A DNA stretch of 64,000 bases from JAUIET01 sp045106985. GTDB lineage: Bacteria > Pseudomonadota > Gammaproteobacteria > Pseudomonadales > JAUIET01. The notes beneath the pieces are model-generated. The model made no database searches. It saw only the letters and a program-made list of their open reading frames with translations, and was not told the origin of the DNA. The stretch lies in NCBI GenBank assembly GCA_045106985.1, contig JBGCFQ010000009.1, forward strand, positions 186,001 through 250,000. The letters are read 5' to 3'. The position numbers and the translations under genes were made by a program. Positions within the stretch are counted from its first letter, which is position 1. Each line of letters opens with the position of its first letter. Positions 51,771-60,670 of this stretch are shown piece after piece.

Positions 51771-53522
51771 ATGGAATTGTCTGTAATCTCCGAGTTGGCG
51801 CTTGGCGCATCAGCGCAGAGCACCACTAGAGTATTATTGGTTAGCGAACATAAGCGCGATCATCTTCGAATAACCCATATATTGGGCGCTATTTCCGCTC
51901 GCCAGTACGAACTGACTTGGTGCGCAGACCTGTCACACGCGCTTGAAGCGATGCTCAGCCAAATCCATGACGTAGTACTGCTCGACTATGCGCCGGAGTC
52001 CGCCCCGGACGAGGGACGGCGTTTACTGCATGCGGCTAATCAGCATGGCTGCACCGAACCAGTGATCGTTTTAACCGATAGCTTGGACCCACAAGTAGAC
52101 CAGGAGATTATTCGGGCCGGAGCCGCTGACTACTTAACAAAGACCCAGCTTGATACGCGCGTACTCGAGCGAGCCATCAGATACGCTCTGGACCGCAAGG
52201 AAGCAGAGTTGAAGCTCGCTCGCCTGGCCCATTACGACGCCCTCAGTGGCGTACCGAACCGCGTGCTGTTCAAAGATCGTTTAGAGCGCGCCATACAGCG
52301 TGCAGAGCGAGGTCACCAGGGTGTAGCGCTACTGTTTTTGGATTTCGATGGTTTTAAGGCCGTTAACGACACCTACGGCCATGATGCGGGAGACCGCTTG
52401 ATCGAACTAATAGGCGAGCGCCTGTCTGCCTGCATGCGTAAAACAGACAGCGTGGCCCGCCTGGGTGGCGATGAGTTTACCGTTGTTCTTGAAGATATAA
52501 ACTCTCGCGCCGACATCATCAATGTCGCAAAGAAAATTATACGTACCGTGGCTAAGCCCTTTCCCATTATGGGCAACCAGATAGTTGCTGGTTGCAGTAT
52601 TGGCATTGCGCCCTATCCCGAAGCCGGAACTGACTTCGATACGCTGCTAAAGCATGCTGACACTGCAATGTATCAAGCGAAAGACATTCAAGGCAGTGCC
52701 TACAAGTTTTACAGTGATCAGATGGGGACCGATACCGAGGACCATGGCAAACTCGAAGATGAATTAAAAGCCGCCTCTCGCAATAGTGAGTGGCAGCTGC
52801 ATTTTCAGCCGCGCGTTAATCTTGCCAGCCGCAAAATTGACGGAGTAGAGTGCCTATTGCGCTGGCAGCATCCGCAGCGAGGCCTACTAAAACCAGAATC
52901 CTTTTTACAAATGGCCCGAGACACAGGCCAAATACTGCAGATTGGTTACTGGGTATTGCATGAAGCATGTCAGGTTCTGCGTAAACTGGATGACCTTGGT
53001 TATCCGGCAATGAATGTTGCGGTTAACGTTTCAGCAGCGCAATTACAAGACCCTTCTTTTGCGAATACTTTAAGTCAAATAATCCAGCAAAGTGGCATAC
53101 AAGCCACGCGTCTGGAGATTGAAGTAGCGGAACCAGAGTTGATGGAGCAGACCGAAGAGAAGTTACAATGCATGCTTACTGTGCATAAGATTGGACCTTC
53201 TTTCACGCTAGACGACTTTGGTACAGGCTTTTCTTCATTCCCGAAGCTGCAAAAGTTGCCAATAAGCGCTGTGAAAATTGATCATAGTCTGGTTCAAAAA
53301 ATTCTCGAAAGCGAGGCCGATCAACGAGTGGTTAAAGCAATGATAAATATGGCTCGCAGTTTAGAGTTGAATGTCATCGCTGAAGGGGCAGAGCAAATCG
53401 AACAAGTACGCTTTTTGAAGCAGCAACAGTGTCAGTCTATGCAGGGACACTACTTTAGTGAAGCGGTTCCATTTGATGCTTTGTGTCAGCTGCTTAATGC
53501 CAAGGTGCTACTTGCCGTCTGA
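51771..53522 (+). CDS. REC-GGDEF-EAL response regulator
   Basis: 583 residues, soluble. The receiver domain spans about 18-135 with phosphoacceptor D72 and K124, but the usual acidic pair reads S25-E26. The GGDEF domain (about 150-310) has an intact GGDEF at 232-236 and inhibitory site R223-D226. The EAL domain (about 330-575) reads ECL at 360-362 instead of EAL, keeps LDDFGTGFSS and AEGAEQIEQVRFL, and has A-E-P in place of the usual T-E-S. Cyclase activity looks likely, phosphodiesterase activity uncertain. No histidine kinase is adjacent. Confidence 0.9.
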   Translation: MELSVISELALGASAQSTTRVLLVSEHKRDHLRITHILGAISARQYELTWCADLSHALEAMLSQIHDVVLLDYAPESAPDEGRRLLHAANQHGCTEPVIVLTDSLDPQVDQEIIRAGAADYLTKTQLDTRVLERAIRYALDRKEAELKLARLAHYDALSGVPNRVLFKDRLERAIQRAERGHQGVALLFLDFDGFKAVNDTYGHDAGDRLIELIGERLSACMRKTDSVARLGGDEFTVVLEDINSRADIINVAKKIIRTVAKPFPIMGNQIVAGCSIGIAPYPEAGTDFDTLLKHADTAMYQAKDIQGSAYKFYSDQMGTDTEDHGKLEDELKAASRNSEWQLHFQPRVNLASRKIDGVECLLRWQHPQRGLLKPESFLQMARDTGQILQIGYWVLHEACQVLRKLDDLGYPAMNVAVNVSAAQLQDPSFANTLSQIIQQSGIQATRLEIEVAEPELMEQTEEKLQCMLTVHKIGPSFTLDDFGTGFSSFPKLQKLPISAVKIDHSLVQKILESEADQRVVKAMINMARSLELNVIAEGAEQIEQVRFLKQQQCQSMQGHYFSEAVPFDALCQLLNAKVLLAV

Positions 53523-53532
53523 CAATGATCAG

Positions 53533-54177
53533 TTGAAAGTCCAGCGACCTTCCAATACAAATGCGCAGCCGCATGCAACACCGAAGCACCCTGTTCGGCT
53601 GGCTACTATTGATGACATAGCGCAACTAGCCGACGTACTTGCCGACGCCTTTGTTAATGACCCTGTGGTTCGCTGGATTTTGCCAACACCAGAGTACGAT
53701 CAACGATTATTTGAAATTGATATCGGCTATGCGTATTTAAGCCATGAGCATAGTTGGTTGCTAGAGGACGGCAACGGTGCGGCGTGCTGGCTACCACCCG
53801 GAGAGAAACCTCTGTCCGCGCCTTTGCCAGCGTTAATACGAACGTTTGTGCCAATGTTGCTCAAATTTGGTTTCAAGGCGGCGAAACGTGGCCATTTGCT
53901 TGATCAAGCTTTTGAACGCTATAGGCCTCAAGAACCGCACTACTACTTACACATGTTAGGTGCGAGACAGGCTATGCAAGGACGTGGCATTGGTAGCGCT
54001 CTGCTTAGGCAAGGCCTAAGCGTAGTGGACCAGCATAAAATGCCAGCTTACCTCGAAAGTTCACATGCTAATAACGTACCCCTGTACGAGCGTCACGGCT
54101 TCAAAGTAATAAACGAAGCCAGGCTAGGTGGCGATGGGCCAACCGTCTGGTACATGTGGCGTGATGCGGTTGCTTAA
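53533..54177 (+). CDS. GNAT-family N-acetyltransferase
   Basis: About 214 residues. The frame is open from 53458, overlapping the previous gene; TTG 53533 or ATG 53497 are possible starts, and the GNAT fold begins only at HPVRLATIDDIAQLADV. The acetyl-CoA loop is QAMQGRGIGSALL, followed by LESSHANNVPLYERHGF, which matches the group of GNATs with the N-x3-LY-xxxGF signature. Substrate unknown. It is probably co-transcribed with the REC-GGDEF-EAL gene. Confidence 0.82.
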   Translation: MKVQRPSNTNAQPHATPKHPVRLATIDDIAQLADVLADAFVNDPVVRWILPTPEYDQRLFEIDIGYAYLSHEHSWLLEDGNGAACWLPPGEKPLSAPLPALIRTFVPMLLKFGFKAAKRGHLLDQAFERYRPQEPHYYLHMLGARQAMQGRGIGSALLRQGLSVVDQHKMPAYLESSHANNVPLYERHGFKVINEARLGGDGPTVWYMWRDAVA

Positions 54178-54217
54178 AAGCTCGCACTATAAAAAGGTCA
54201 AAAAAATTAAATTGCCT

Positions 54218-55711
54218 TTACGATGGCGCCCTATACGCCAAAGCCTCAAGCAAAGCGGGTCGGCCAATACCCTGCTCACCATTCAAGTCTGCAATTGTGC
54301 GTGCCACTTTCAATACCTTGTAATAGGCTCTGGCCGACAAATTTAATTGTTCGCTGGCATTATGAAGCAGTTCTTGGTCCTTGGGTTTTAGCGCGCAGTG
54401 TTGTTTCAATGCATCGTTGTTCAGATAAGCGTTTAGGCAACCGCCGCGGTCTAGCTGCCGATTTCTAGCCCTAATGACTCTATCCAAAATCTGCTGGCTT
54501 GTTTCTGCGTCCGTTTCTGTGGCGCCGAGCTCTCGGGTCGAGAGCCTGCCAACGGTTAGCTGTATATCAATGCGGTCGAGCAGCGGTCCGGATATTTTGC
54601 GATTGTAGCGGTCTATTTGATCAGGAGTGCAGCGGCATTGAACTTTCGGGTCTCCATCGAAGCCACAAGGGCATGGATTGCGCGCCGCCACTAACTGAAA
54701 CTGGCTAGGGAAACAGCATTGCCCTGAGGCGCGAGCTATTCGTATCTCGCCGCTTTCCATCGGCTCCCGCAACACCTCGATTACGTTGCGTGGAAACTCG
54801 GGTAGCTCGTCGAGAAACAATACGCCATGATGGGCGAGCGAAATTTCTCCTGGCCTCGGAGTGCTGCCACCGCCAACCAAAGCCGCCGTTGAAGCGCTGT
54901 GGTGAGGCGCGCGAAATGGTGGCGAATGACTACAGCTAGGTGAATGGCTAGGTGTGACGAGAGAGTACAAGGCCGCCACTTCCAGAAACTGTTTCTGGCT
55001 TAAGGGCGGTAAAATGCTTGGCAATCGGCTAGCCAACATAGTTTTGCCGGTGCCGGGTGGGCCGCTGAACAGAAGGTTGTGTCGTCCTGCTGCCGCCAAT
55101 TCCAACACCCGTTTTGCTTGCCCTTGCCCCCTAACGTCAGAAAAATCCAAAGGCTTTTCTGCTGTTAACAGCTTCGCCCGTTGAACAGGCAAAAGAGTTT
55201 CGCGGCCATTTAAATGGGCACATAACTCCAGCAAGTGAGCGGCCGCGAATACTTCACCATGCGTCAACAGGCCGGCTTCGCATTGATTCAGCGTCGGAAT
55301 AAACAGGCTTTTACAGTCTCTACTTCCCTGCACTAAAGCCGGCAACAGCCCTGAAACTGGGCGCAGCGCACCATCCAATGCTAGCTCTCCGTAAAACTCC
55401 GAGTCAATGACGCAGCTTGCTGGTAATTGGTTTGATGCAAGCAGAATTCCTAGCGCAATGGCCAAATCATATCGGCCGCCATGCTTGGGGATGTCGGCGG
55501 GGGCCAGGTTGACCGTGATGCGGCTGGCCGGAAATTCAAAATGCGAATTTATTAGCGCACTGCGAACCCTGTCCTTACTCTCCTTAACGGCCATTTGAGC
55601 CAGGCCAACAATGTTAAAGGCCGGCAAACCATTGGAAAGGTGAGTTTCCACGGCGACGCGAGGCGCGTCGATTCCTACTTGTGCACGGCTGTGCACTATC
55701 GCAAATGACAT
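54218..55711 (-). CDS. comM: YifB/ComM Mg-chelatase-like AAA+ protein
   Basis: Hexameric branch-migration helicase aiding integration of transforming DNA. 497 residues: an N-terminal Lon-like ChlI domain (about 20-140, GLPAFNIVGLAQMAVKESKD), AAA+ core with Walker A SGPPGTGKTM and Walker B VLFLDELPEF, a cysteine cluster NPCPCGFDGDPKVQCRC, sensor region DRIDIQL, and a C-terminal ChlI domain. With dprA it implies a DNA-uptake capacity. Convergent with the GNAT gene. Confidence 0.96.
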   Translation of the reverse strand: MSFAIVHSRAQVGIDAPRVAVETHLSNGLPAFNIVGLAQMAVKESKDRVRSALINSHFEFPASRITVNLAPADIPKHGGRYDLAIALGILLASNQLPASCVIDSEFYGELALDGALRPVSGLLPALVQGSRDCKSLFIPTLNQCEAGLLTHGEVFAAAHLLELCAHLNGRETLLPVQRAKLLTAEKPLDFSDVRGQGQAKRVLELAAAGRHNLLFSGPPGTGKTMLASRLPSILPPLSQKQFLEVAALYSLVTPSHSPSCSHSPPFRAPHHSASTAALVGGGSTPRPGEISLAHHGVLFLDELPEFPRNVIEVLREPMESGEIRIARASGQCCFPSQFQLVAARNPCPCGFDGDPKVQCRCTPDQIDRYNRKISGPLLDRIDIQLTVGRLSTRELGATETDAETSQQILDRVIRARNRQLDRGGCLNAYLNNDALKQHCALKPKDQELLHNASEQLNLSARAYYKVLKVARTIADLNGEQGIGRPALLEALAYRAPS

Positions 55712-55870
55712 ACTCCCTCCTTGGATCAGTCTTTGTATTCTTACTTATGTTTGGCTCTTTGCTGAACTGAGTAAAACGCAGGAGGAGCCGGCCCCGCGTA
55801 AGCGCTTTGGGTCCGTCCCGGCGCCTGTGGTCAGTTTTCGTCCAGAAGTGCTATTTCAAGACAGTAAAAG

Positions 55871-56134
55871 TTAGCTTTGCTTAAGCGATTCGTTGATCTG
55901 CTCCAATTGCAGCTCAAGCTCTTCCACCCGAAGGTGTGTTTTCTGCAGCACTTGCTGTTGAGCATCAAACTCTTCTCTGGTCACAAGGTCAAGTTTTTCG
56001 AACACATTTTGCACAATCGAATGGACGCTCTTTTGCAGCTCATTGCGGTCTTCAGCGGCATCGTTTCCTGTAAGGGTATTGAATAATTGCCCCAGCTGGT
56101 CAGTCAGCTGTTGCACTATGCGGTCTCTAAGCAT
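55871..56134 (-). CDS. ubiK: Ubiquinone biosynthesis accessory factor UbiK (YqiC/BMFP)
   Basis: Small trimeric coiled-coil protein that works with UbiJ under aerobic conditions. ATG 56134 gives 87 residues starting MLRDRIVQQLTDQLGQLF, the family start; the longer frame to 56173 adds unrelated residues. The N-terminal half is amphipathic; the C-terminal half (FDAQQQVLQKTHLRVEELE) is a leucine-rich coiled coil. It lies 159 bp upstream of comM on the same strand. Confidence 0.9.
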   Translation of the reverse strand: MLRDRIVQQLTDQLGQLFNTLTGNDAAEDRNELQKSVHSIVQNVFEKLDLVTREEFDAQQQVLQKTHLRVEELELQLEQINESLKQS

Positions 56135-56623
56135 GATGTGACACTTCAGTAAATGGGTGACCATTCTAACCAAGACTGCGCAATGGGTGAATCAATGATC
56201 TCAATGCCGTGGTTTATTTTGGTGCACGGAGTAAAAGCGAGGCTCCCTATTTGGCGCAGCGCTCACTATTTTAAATCAGCTCAGGCAAGTCAATTTTTAT
56301 ATGTGCCTGATATCTCTATAAATATGCTTTTTGGCACGGCGTGTGCTCTTGTAAGGCTGTTATCTTAAGCTGCTAGCTTAACGAGCGTCTAATTATGCTC
56401 AATGGAGGATTTTATTGGCAGAATGTCATGAAAAAGCAGGGTATGGCTTCTTGGTTTGTCATGCAGTGTTACCGCAGTTCTGCAGAAAATAAGGGTTAAA
56501 TTGGAATGCGATGTAAGCAAAGTACTGTGCATGGTTTACTGCAAGGATAAAAAGGATCACGGTAATGTTACACCCTAATAAGTGCTACCATTACTCGATA
56601 AACTGCATGAACAGGAGCGCAGA
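56135..56623. other. Regulatory interval between ubiK and glnK
   Basis: 489 bp between divergent genes with no credible ORF. It contains a sigma-54-like element (56332-56347), a half-site resembling an NtrC site (ggtgca, about 56220), and a perfect short stem-loop TTAAGC-tgcta-GCTTAA (56365-56381). Such a long upstream region suits a nitrogen-regulated PII gene. Confidence 0.5.
56332..56347 (+). promoter_or_regulatory. Candidate sigma-54 promoter for glnK
   Basis: TGGCACGGCGTGTGCT has the obligatory GG and GC exactly 10 bp apart and matches TGGCAC-N5-TTGC at all but one key base. Transcription would start about 56358, leaving a leader of about 265 nt before glnK, which is long for this gene family. 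Confidence 0.45.
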
Positions 56624-56962
56624 ATGAAATTAGTGACGGCCATTATCAAACCCTTCAAACTTGATGACGTGCGTGCCGCATTGTCGGAGATTGGGGTACA
56701 GGGGATCACTGTTACCGAAGTAAAAGGCTTTGGACGGCAGAAAGGCCACACAGAGTTGTATCGCGGTGCCGAATACGTGGTCGACTTTCTCCCTAAGGTG
56801 AAATTAGAAATTGCGATTGATGACACCCTGCTCGACCAGGCGATTGAGACTATCAGTAATTCTGCCAGCACCGGAAAAATTGGTGACGGCAAAATATTTG
56901 TTTCCAATCTAGAGCAAGTCATTCGAATTCGTACGGGCGAAACAGGCAGCGACGCCGTTTAA
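56624..56962 (+). CDS. glnK: PII nitrogen regulatory protein (GlnK/GlnB)
   Basis: Trimeric sensor of 2-oxoglutarate, ATP/ADP and glutamine. ATG 56624 with AGGAG 6 nt upstream gives the standard 112 residues. Y51 in the T-loop (RGAEYVVDFLPK), the uridylylation site, is present, as is the B-loop TGKIGDGKIF. In Pseudomonas the gene at this place precedes amtB; here amtB is absent and a strong terminator follows, so it is monocistronic. GlnB versus GlnK cannot be separated by sequence alone. Confidence 0.95.
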   Translation: MKLVTAIIKPFKLDDVRAALSEIGVQGITVTEVKGFGRQKGHTELYRGAEYVVDFLPKVKLEIAIDDTLLDQAIETISNSASTGKIGDGKIFVSNLEQVIRIRTGETGSDAV

Positions 56963-57011
56963 ACCGCTTCAGCGACCCTCAAAGATACCCCCAATATATC
57001 GGCAAGAACAG

Positions 57012-57043
57012 GCAGGGCAATAAATTTATTGCCCTGCTTTTTT
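57012..57043 (+). terminator. Rho-independent terminator of glnK
   Basis: Perfect palindrome with 13-bp arms, GCAGGGCAATAAA (57012-57024) and its complement (57025-57037), then TTTTTT. Lies 49 bp after the glnK stop. Confidence 0.9.
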
Positions 57044-57183
57044 GCATTTCCTCGATGCTGGTCTATAAATATAGTCTGCCTTTTTTAGGCAGTAAAAAAA
57101 TGCAGCAGAGCGGCCGCGTCAGTGGCCAAACTGCGATGTACAAATTATAGACAATAGACCATCACCTTAAGGGGTTCATCTCG

Positions 57184-57408
57184 ATGAAAAGCGCCGCGGT
57201 TGATAGCCAAGTAAAAGACTATCTTGGTTCAAAAGACGATAATGCAGAAACCCGCACGGTGGCCACGCGCGGCCGTTTGCGTAATAAAATGGAAACAGAC
57301 ATAGAAGCATTTCTTGCCAAAGGCGGCCAGATTGCAACTATCGATCCAAACGTAATGACAGACCCACCTCGCAAACCAACGAGCGACTACGGTAGTCAAC
57401 CTATTTAG
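57184..57408 (+). CDS. sutA: SutA-like RNA polymerase-binding protein, short form
   Basis: 74 residues. The C-terminal 34 residues (AFLAKGGQIATIDPNV then MTDPPRKPTSDYGSQPI) match the C terminus of Pseudomonas SutA, a small RNA polymerase-binding factor that raises transcription of housekeeping genes in slow growth. Gene position near glnK and comM also matches. The long acidic N-terminal tail of Pseudomonas SutA is replaced by a short stretch (VKDYLGSKDDNAETRT). AAGGGG lies about 10 nt before the ATG. Identity is from memory of the family; function in this organism is inferred. Confidence 0.75.
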   Translation: MKSAAVDSQVKDYLGSKDDNAETRTVATRGRLRNKMETDIEAFLAKGGQIATIDPNVMTDPPRKPTSDYGSQPI

Positions 57409-57509
57409 GGCCAGCCAGCCCATTTAGGTCGGTCTCTCTAAAGCGACTCTTTTCAGCGAATTTGTCTAAACAGTCTTGTTTGGACGACGTTTGTAACAAC
57501 ATCCGCTGC

Positions 57510-58220
57510 TCAGGCCAATTGGCTAATCAGCGGCGGTAATTTGGTCACACTGTCGACTTCCAGGTCGGCAGGGCCGTGACTGAGATCATTTGGCCAATCG
57601 ACTCCCTTTGCGTTAACCCAAGCCGTTTTTATACCCAGTTGCTGCGCGCCAAATACATCGTGTTCCGCGTGATCACCCACGTGCAACATGTGTTCAGGTT
57701 CAATATCATAGCGTTGCAAGGTTAATTCAAAATGCGGTGCAGCCGGTTTGCTGGAGTTAATGTCTTCAGCCTTAAGGCTGAAGTCAAAGAACCTTGCTAT
57801 GCCTAAGCGACGAACATCAGCATTTCCGTTAGTAAGAGCGACCAATGTGTGGCTAGCATGCAATTGCTGCAAACACTGCTCCACCCCAGGGTAAAGAGTT
57901 ACCTCGTGGCGGCCCTTAATGAAGATTGAAAACGCTTCTTCCGCGAGACGCAGCGCCTCAGCCTCGCTATAGCCGCACTCGAGGATCATCAGCCTGACGG
58001 ACTCAGTGCGGAATTTGCTGATCTGGTGGTGCAGATCAGGTCGGGTTTTGTACAAGCCGATCCGACGTTCATTAATGTCTTCGACACTAAAGCGCTGATA
58101 CAGTTCGGGACACTGCTCAGACAGGAACGCAGTACTGAGTTTTTCAGCGCGTATCAGAGCCGGCTTAACGGCCCACAAGGTGTCATCCAAATCGAAAGAA
58201 ATAACCTTAATCGTCGACAT
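57510..58220 (-). CDS. HAD-superfamily phosphatase (YigB-like)
   Basis: 236 residues from ATG 58220; the frame extends to 58268 but the family starts MSTIKVISFDLDDTLW. Motif I DLDDTLW, motif II VALTNGN, motif III Lys in SSKPAAPHF, motif IV GDHAEHDVFGA. YigB of E. coli dephosphorylates FMN, and this gene neighbours xerC in both. Its start lies 14 bp inside xerC, so the two are translationally coupled. Confidence 0.9.
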   Translation of the reverse strand: MSTIKVISFDLDDTLWAVKPALIRAEKLSTAFLSEQCPELYQRFSVEDINERRIGLYKTRPDLHHQISKFRTESVRLMILECGYSEAEALRLAEEAFSIFIKGRHEVTLYPGVEQCLQQLHASHTLVALTNGNADVRRLGIARFFDFSLKAEDINSSKPAAPHFELTLQRYDIEPEHMLHVGDHAEHDVFGAQQLGIKTAWVNAKGVDWPNDLSHGPADLEVDSVTKLPPLISQLA

Positions 58221-59124
58221 TTTTCGGTTCCAGGGCATGCGCGCGCGGGTGTGCTCTATCGTACACATCGGCTAAATGTTGGTAATCAAGGTGAGTGTAT
58301 ATTTGGGTGGTAGAAATATTAGCGTGGCCCAACAACTCTTGCAGCGCGCGAAGATCGCCGCTGGATTGGAGTAAATGGCTTGCAAATGAATGGCGCAGCA
58401 TATGTGGGTGCAATTTATTGCCCATGGCCTGCTGTGTGCACCAATGATTTAGCCGAGCTTGAACGCTGCGGGTGCTGATTCGGCAACCGCGCTTGCTAAT
58501 AAACAAGGCTACCTCCCCAACGTTCGGTTTGATTTCATCGCGCAGCGTCAGCCACTGTGCACAAGCCTGGCGAGCTTTGCTTCCTACTGGCAGTGTTCGG
58601 GTTTTACCGCCTTTGCCTAGAACGGTTAGTAAACCGTCAGCAGAATCAATCTGTCCAAGGTTGATGCTTACTAGCTCGCTCAACCTCAAACCGGATGAGT
58701 ACATCAGTTCAAACATTGCAGCATCTCGAGCGGCAAGAGCGCCAACAGCGTCGATATCAAGAAATTGTTGCAGCTGATCTACCTCAACGGCCTTGGGCAA
58801 TAGCGAGGCGGACTTTGGCGCCCGCACGGCAAGTGCAGGATTGTGTTTAACGGCCGCGGTGCGGTTAATAAAGTTAAACAGCGAACGCAAAGAGGACAGC
58901 TGACGTTGAATGCTGCGCCCGGTTAACCCGCGCCGATGCTGTTGGCCAACATAGTCACGTACATCGGCCTCGTTGACTTTTTCGGGCCAGCGCAGTGTTC
59001 GTTGCTCGCAGAATGTATCAAACGCTTTCAAATCGCGTCGGTAGGCCGACAGAGTATGGCTAGAGAGTCTTCGAACGGCTTTACTGTAATTTAGGAAAGC
59101 GTCTATAGAGTCAGTGAGGTTCAT
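58207..59124 (-). CDS. xerC: Tyrosine recombinase XerC
   Basis: Site-specific recombinase that, with XerD, resolves chromosome dimers at dif. 305 residues from ATG 59124. The catalytic residues are visible: Arg in SSGLRLSELV, Lys in GKGGKTR, H-x-x-R in HMLRHSFASHL, His in ELLGHANIS and Tyr in TTQIYTHLD. It follows DUF484 by 21 bp, as in E. coli and Pseudomonas. Confidence 0.96.
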   Translation of the reverse strand: MNLTDSIDAFLNYSKAVRRLSSHTLSAYRRDLKAFDTFCEQRTLRWPEKVNEADVRDYVGQQHRRGLTGRSIQRQLSSLRSLFNFINRTAAVKHNPALAVRAPKSASLLPKAVEVDQLQQFLDIDAVGALAARDAAMFELMYSSGLRLSELVSINLGQIDSADGLLTVLGKGGKTRTLPVGSKARQACAQWLTLRDEIKPNVGEVALFISKRGCRISTRSVQARLNHWCTQQAMGNKLHPHMLRHSFASHLLQSSGDLRALQELLGHANISTTQIYTHLDYQHLADVYDRAHPRAHALEPKNVDD

Positions 59125-59145
59125 TCCCAAATGGAACGCTTAGCT

Positions 59146-59832
59146 TCACAAATATCGTGGCAGCGCATGGGCGAGAATGTCGCCGATGTAACTGAGAAAC
59201 AAAGTACCCATGCCGCTCTTATAGTGCTGTGGGTTGCGGTTACCTACGGCTAGCAGGCCAACTATCGAATCTTTGCCTATTGGAATAACCGCTGCTGACT
59301 TTACCTGCTCAGCGTGCTCAGCAAATAGAAACGCTGTCTCCTCCTTTCGAAGAATGCCACAAATCACTTGTTTGGCATCCAGAAGGTTGCCAACAGATTC
59401 GCGAGCAACCACTGGCGTAACGCAGCGGAAATACTCGTTTTCGCAAGCATCGGTGCCTAGTAAGCACAAATTACTGAAATCCGTTTTAAAGTCAGTTTTT
59501 AAGCTTTTATCCAGCGCATGAGTTGCCGCTTCTAGCGAGTCCGCCAACAACAGATCGAGTATCAGTCGTCGAGTAAGCTCAAACAATCGATCGTTTTCTC
59601 GTGCGGTATCAATCAGCTTACCCTGACGGTTCCGCATTTCGATGTTGCGATCACGCAGCACAGACACCTGCCGCTCTACCAGAGACACCGCAGTACCGCT
59701 CTGGTGTGGTAATTCCAGCTCGGCCAATACCGCAGGATGTAGATCAAAAAATCCAGGGTGCTCGCGTAAGTAAGTCGCGACGGATTCGTCGTCCAACTCA
59801 ATGTTTCTTGTGGCCGGTATGCTGGCGGTCAT
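59146..59832 (-). CDS. DUF484 family protein (GAF-like fold)
   Basis: 228 residues. The N terminus ATYLREHPGFFDLHPAVL is the family hallmark, followed by a helical linker (SLVERQVSVLRDRN) and a GAF-like domain (about 90-225) ending VIPIGKDSIVGLLAVG-N. Found between dapF and xerC in many gammaproteobacteria. Role unknown; ligand not predictable. Confidence 0.9.
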   Translation of the reverse strand: MTASIPATRNIELDDESVATYLREHPGFFDLHPAVLAELELPHQSGTAVSLVERQVSVLRDRNIEMRNRQGKLIDTARENDRLFELTRRLILDLLLADSLEAATHALDKSLKTDFKTDFSNLCLLGTDACENEYFRCVTPVVARESVGNLLDAKQVICGILRKEETAFLFAEHAEQVKSAAVIPIGKDSIVGLLAVGNRNPQHYKSGMGTLFLSYIGDILAHALPRYL

Positions 59833-59839
59833 AGGGCAA

Positions 59840-60670
59840 TCATAGTCGAATTTGGCCTTCGTAAACGGTGGTAGCCGGTCCTGTCATGTAAACCGGTGTT
59901 TCTTCACCCTGCCATTCTAGTTTCAAAACGCCACCTTTCAAGTGGGCTCGGGCACAATCCGTGAGTAAGTTACGTAATCGGCCTGCGACAAAGGTTGCGC
60001 AAGCGCCAGTGCCGCAGGCCATTGTTTCACCAACACCGCGCTCAAACACTCTCAAATCGAAATTTTCAGGGTCTCTAATTCGAGCAAAATTGATATTGGC
60101 TTGTTCCGGAAATCGCGGATGATGGCATAGCCCGCGACCAAGCTTGGAAACCCTGATCCGACGCAAATCCTCAACAAAGAGTATTGCATGAGGATTTCCC
60201 ATTGAAACAGCGCTGATATCAAAGTGCTTATCTTTATGTTCAAGCTTATATGTCTGCTCTCGTTGGTCGGCGTCAAAGGGAATGCTCTTCGGTTCTAGGA
60301 CAGGTATGCCCATATTGACCCTAACTTCATGATCGTCCTGTAGTTCCAGGATCAGTTGCGTGTTGGACGTTTGTACCGTAATTGAGGTTTTCCCGGTTAG
60401 ATTCTTGTCAAACACGTATTTTGCAAAACATCGCGCGCCATTGCCGCATTGTTCCACTTCGTTGCCGTCCTGGTTAAAAATTCTGTAGCGAAAATCGGTA
60501 TCTGGATCGGTTGGGTGTTCAACAAGTAAAACCTGGTCGCAGCCAATACCAAAATGGCGATCGGCCAGTCGGCGGATCAAGGCTTTGTTCACCGTGATGT
60601 TATGTGACAGCAGGTCTAGAACAACGAAGTCATTGCCAAGGCCGTGCATCTTGGTGAATTTAAGCATCAT
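59840..60670 (-). CDS. dapF: Diaminopimelate epimerase
   Basis: Cofactor-free epimerase making meso-DAP for lysine and peptidoglycan. 276 residues. The two catalytic cysteines are in GNGARCFAKYV and CGTGACATFVAG. KMHGLGNDFVVLD marks the N terminus. It overlaps the lysA stop by 4 bp and precedes DUF484 by 7 bp, so dapF, DUF484, xerC and HAD form one long unit with lysA and lptM. Confidence 0.97.
   Translation of the reverse strand: MMLKFTKMHGLGNDFVVLDLLSHNITVNKALIRRLADRHFGIGCDQVLLVEHPTDPDTDFRYRIFNQDGNEVEQCGNGARCFAKYVFDKNLTGKTSITVQTSNTQLILELQDDHEVRVNMGIPVLEPKSIPFDADQREQTYKLEHKDKHFDISAVSMGNPHAILFVEDLRRIRVSKLGRGLCHHPRFPEQANINFARIRDPENFDLRVFERGVGETMACGTGACATFVAGRLRNLLTDCARAHLKGGVLKLEWQGEETPVYMTGPATTVYEGQIRL

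Noticed and set aside
57076..57092. ctgcc-ttttttа-type hairpin upstream of the SutA-like gene as a second terminator
   Set aside because: Five-bp arms with the T run in the loop; does not have the geometry of a terminator.
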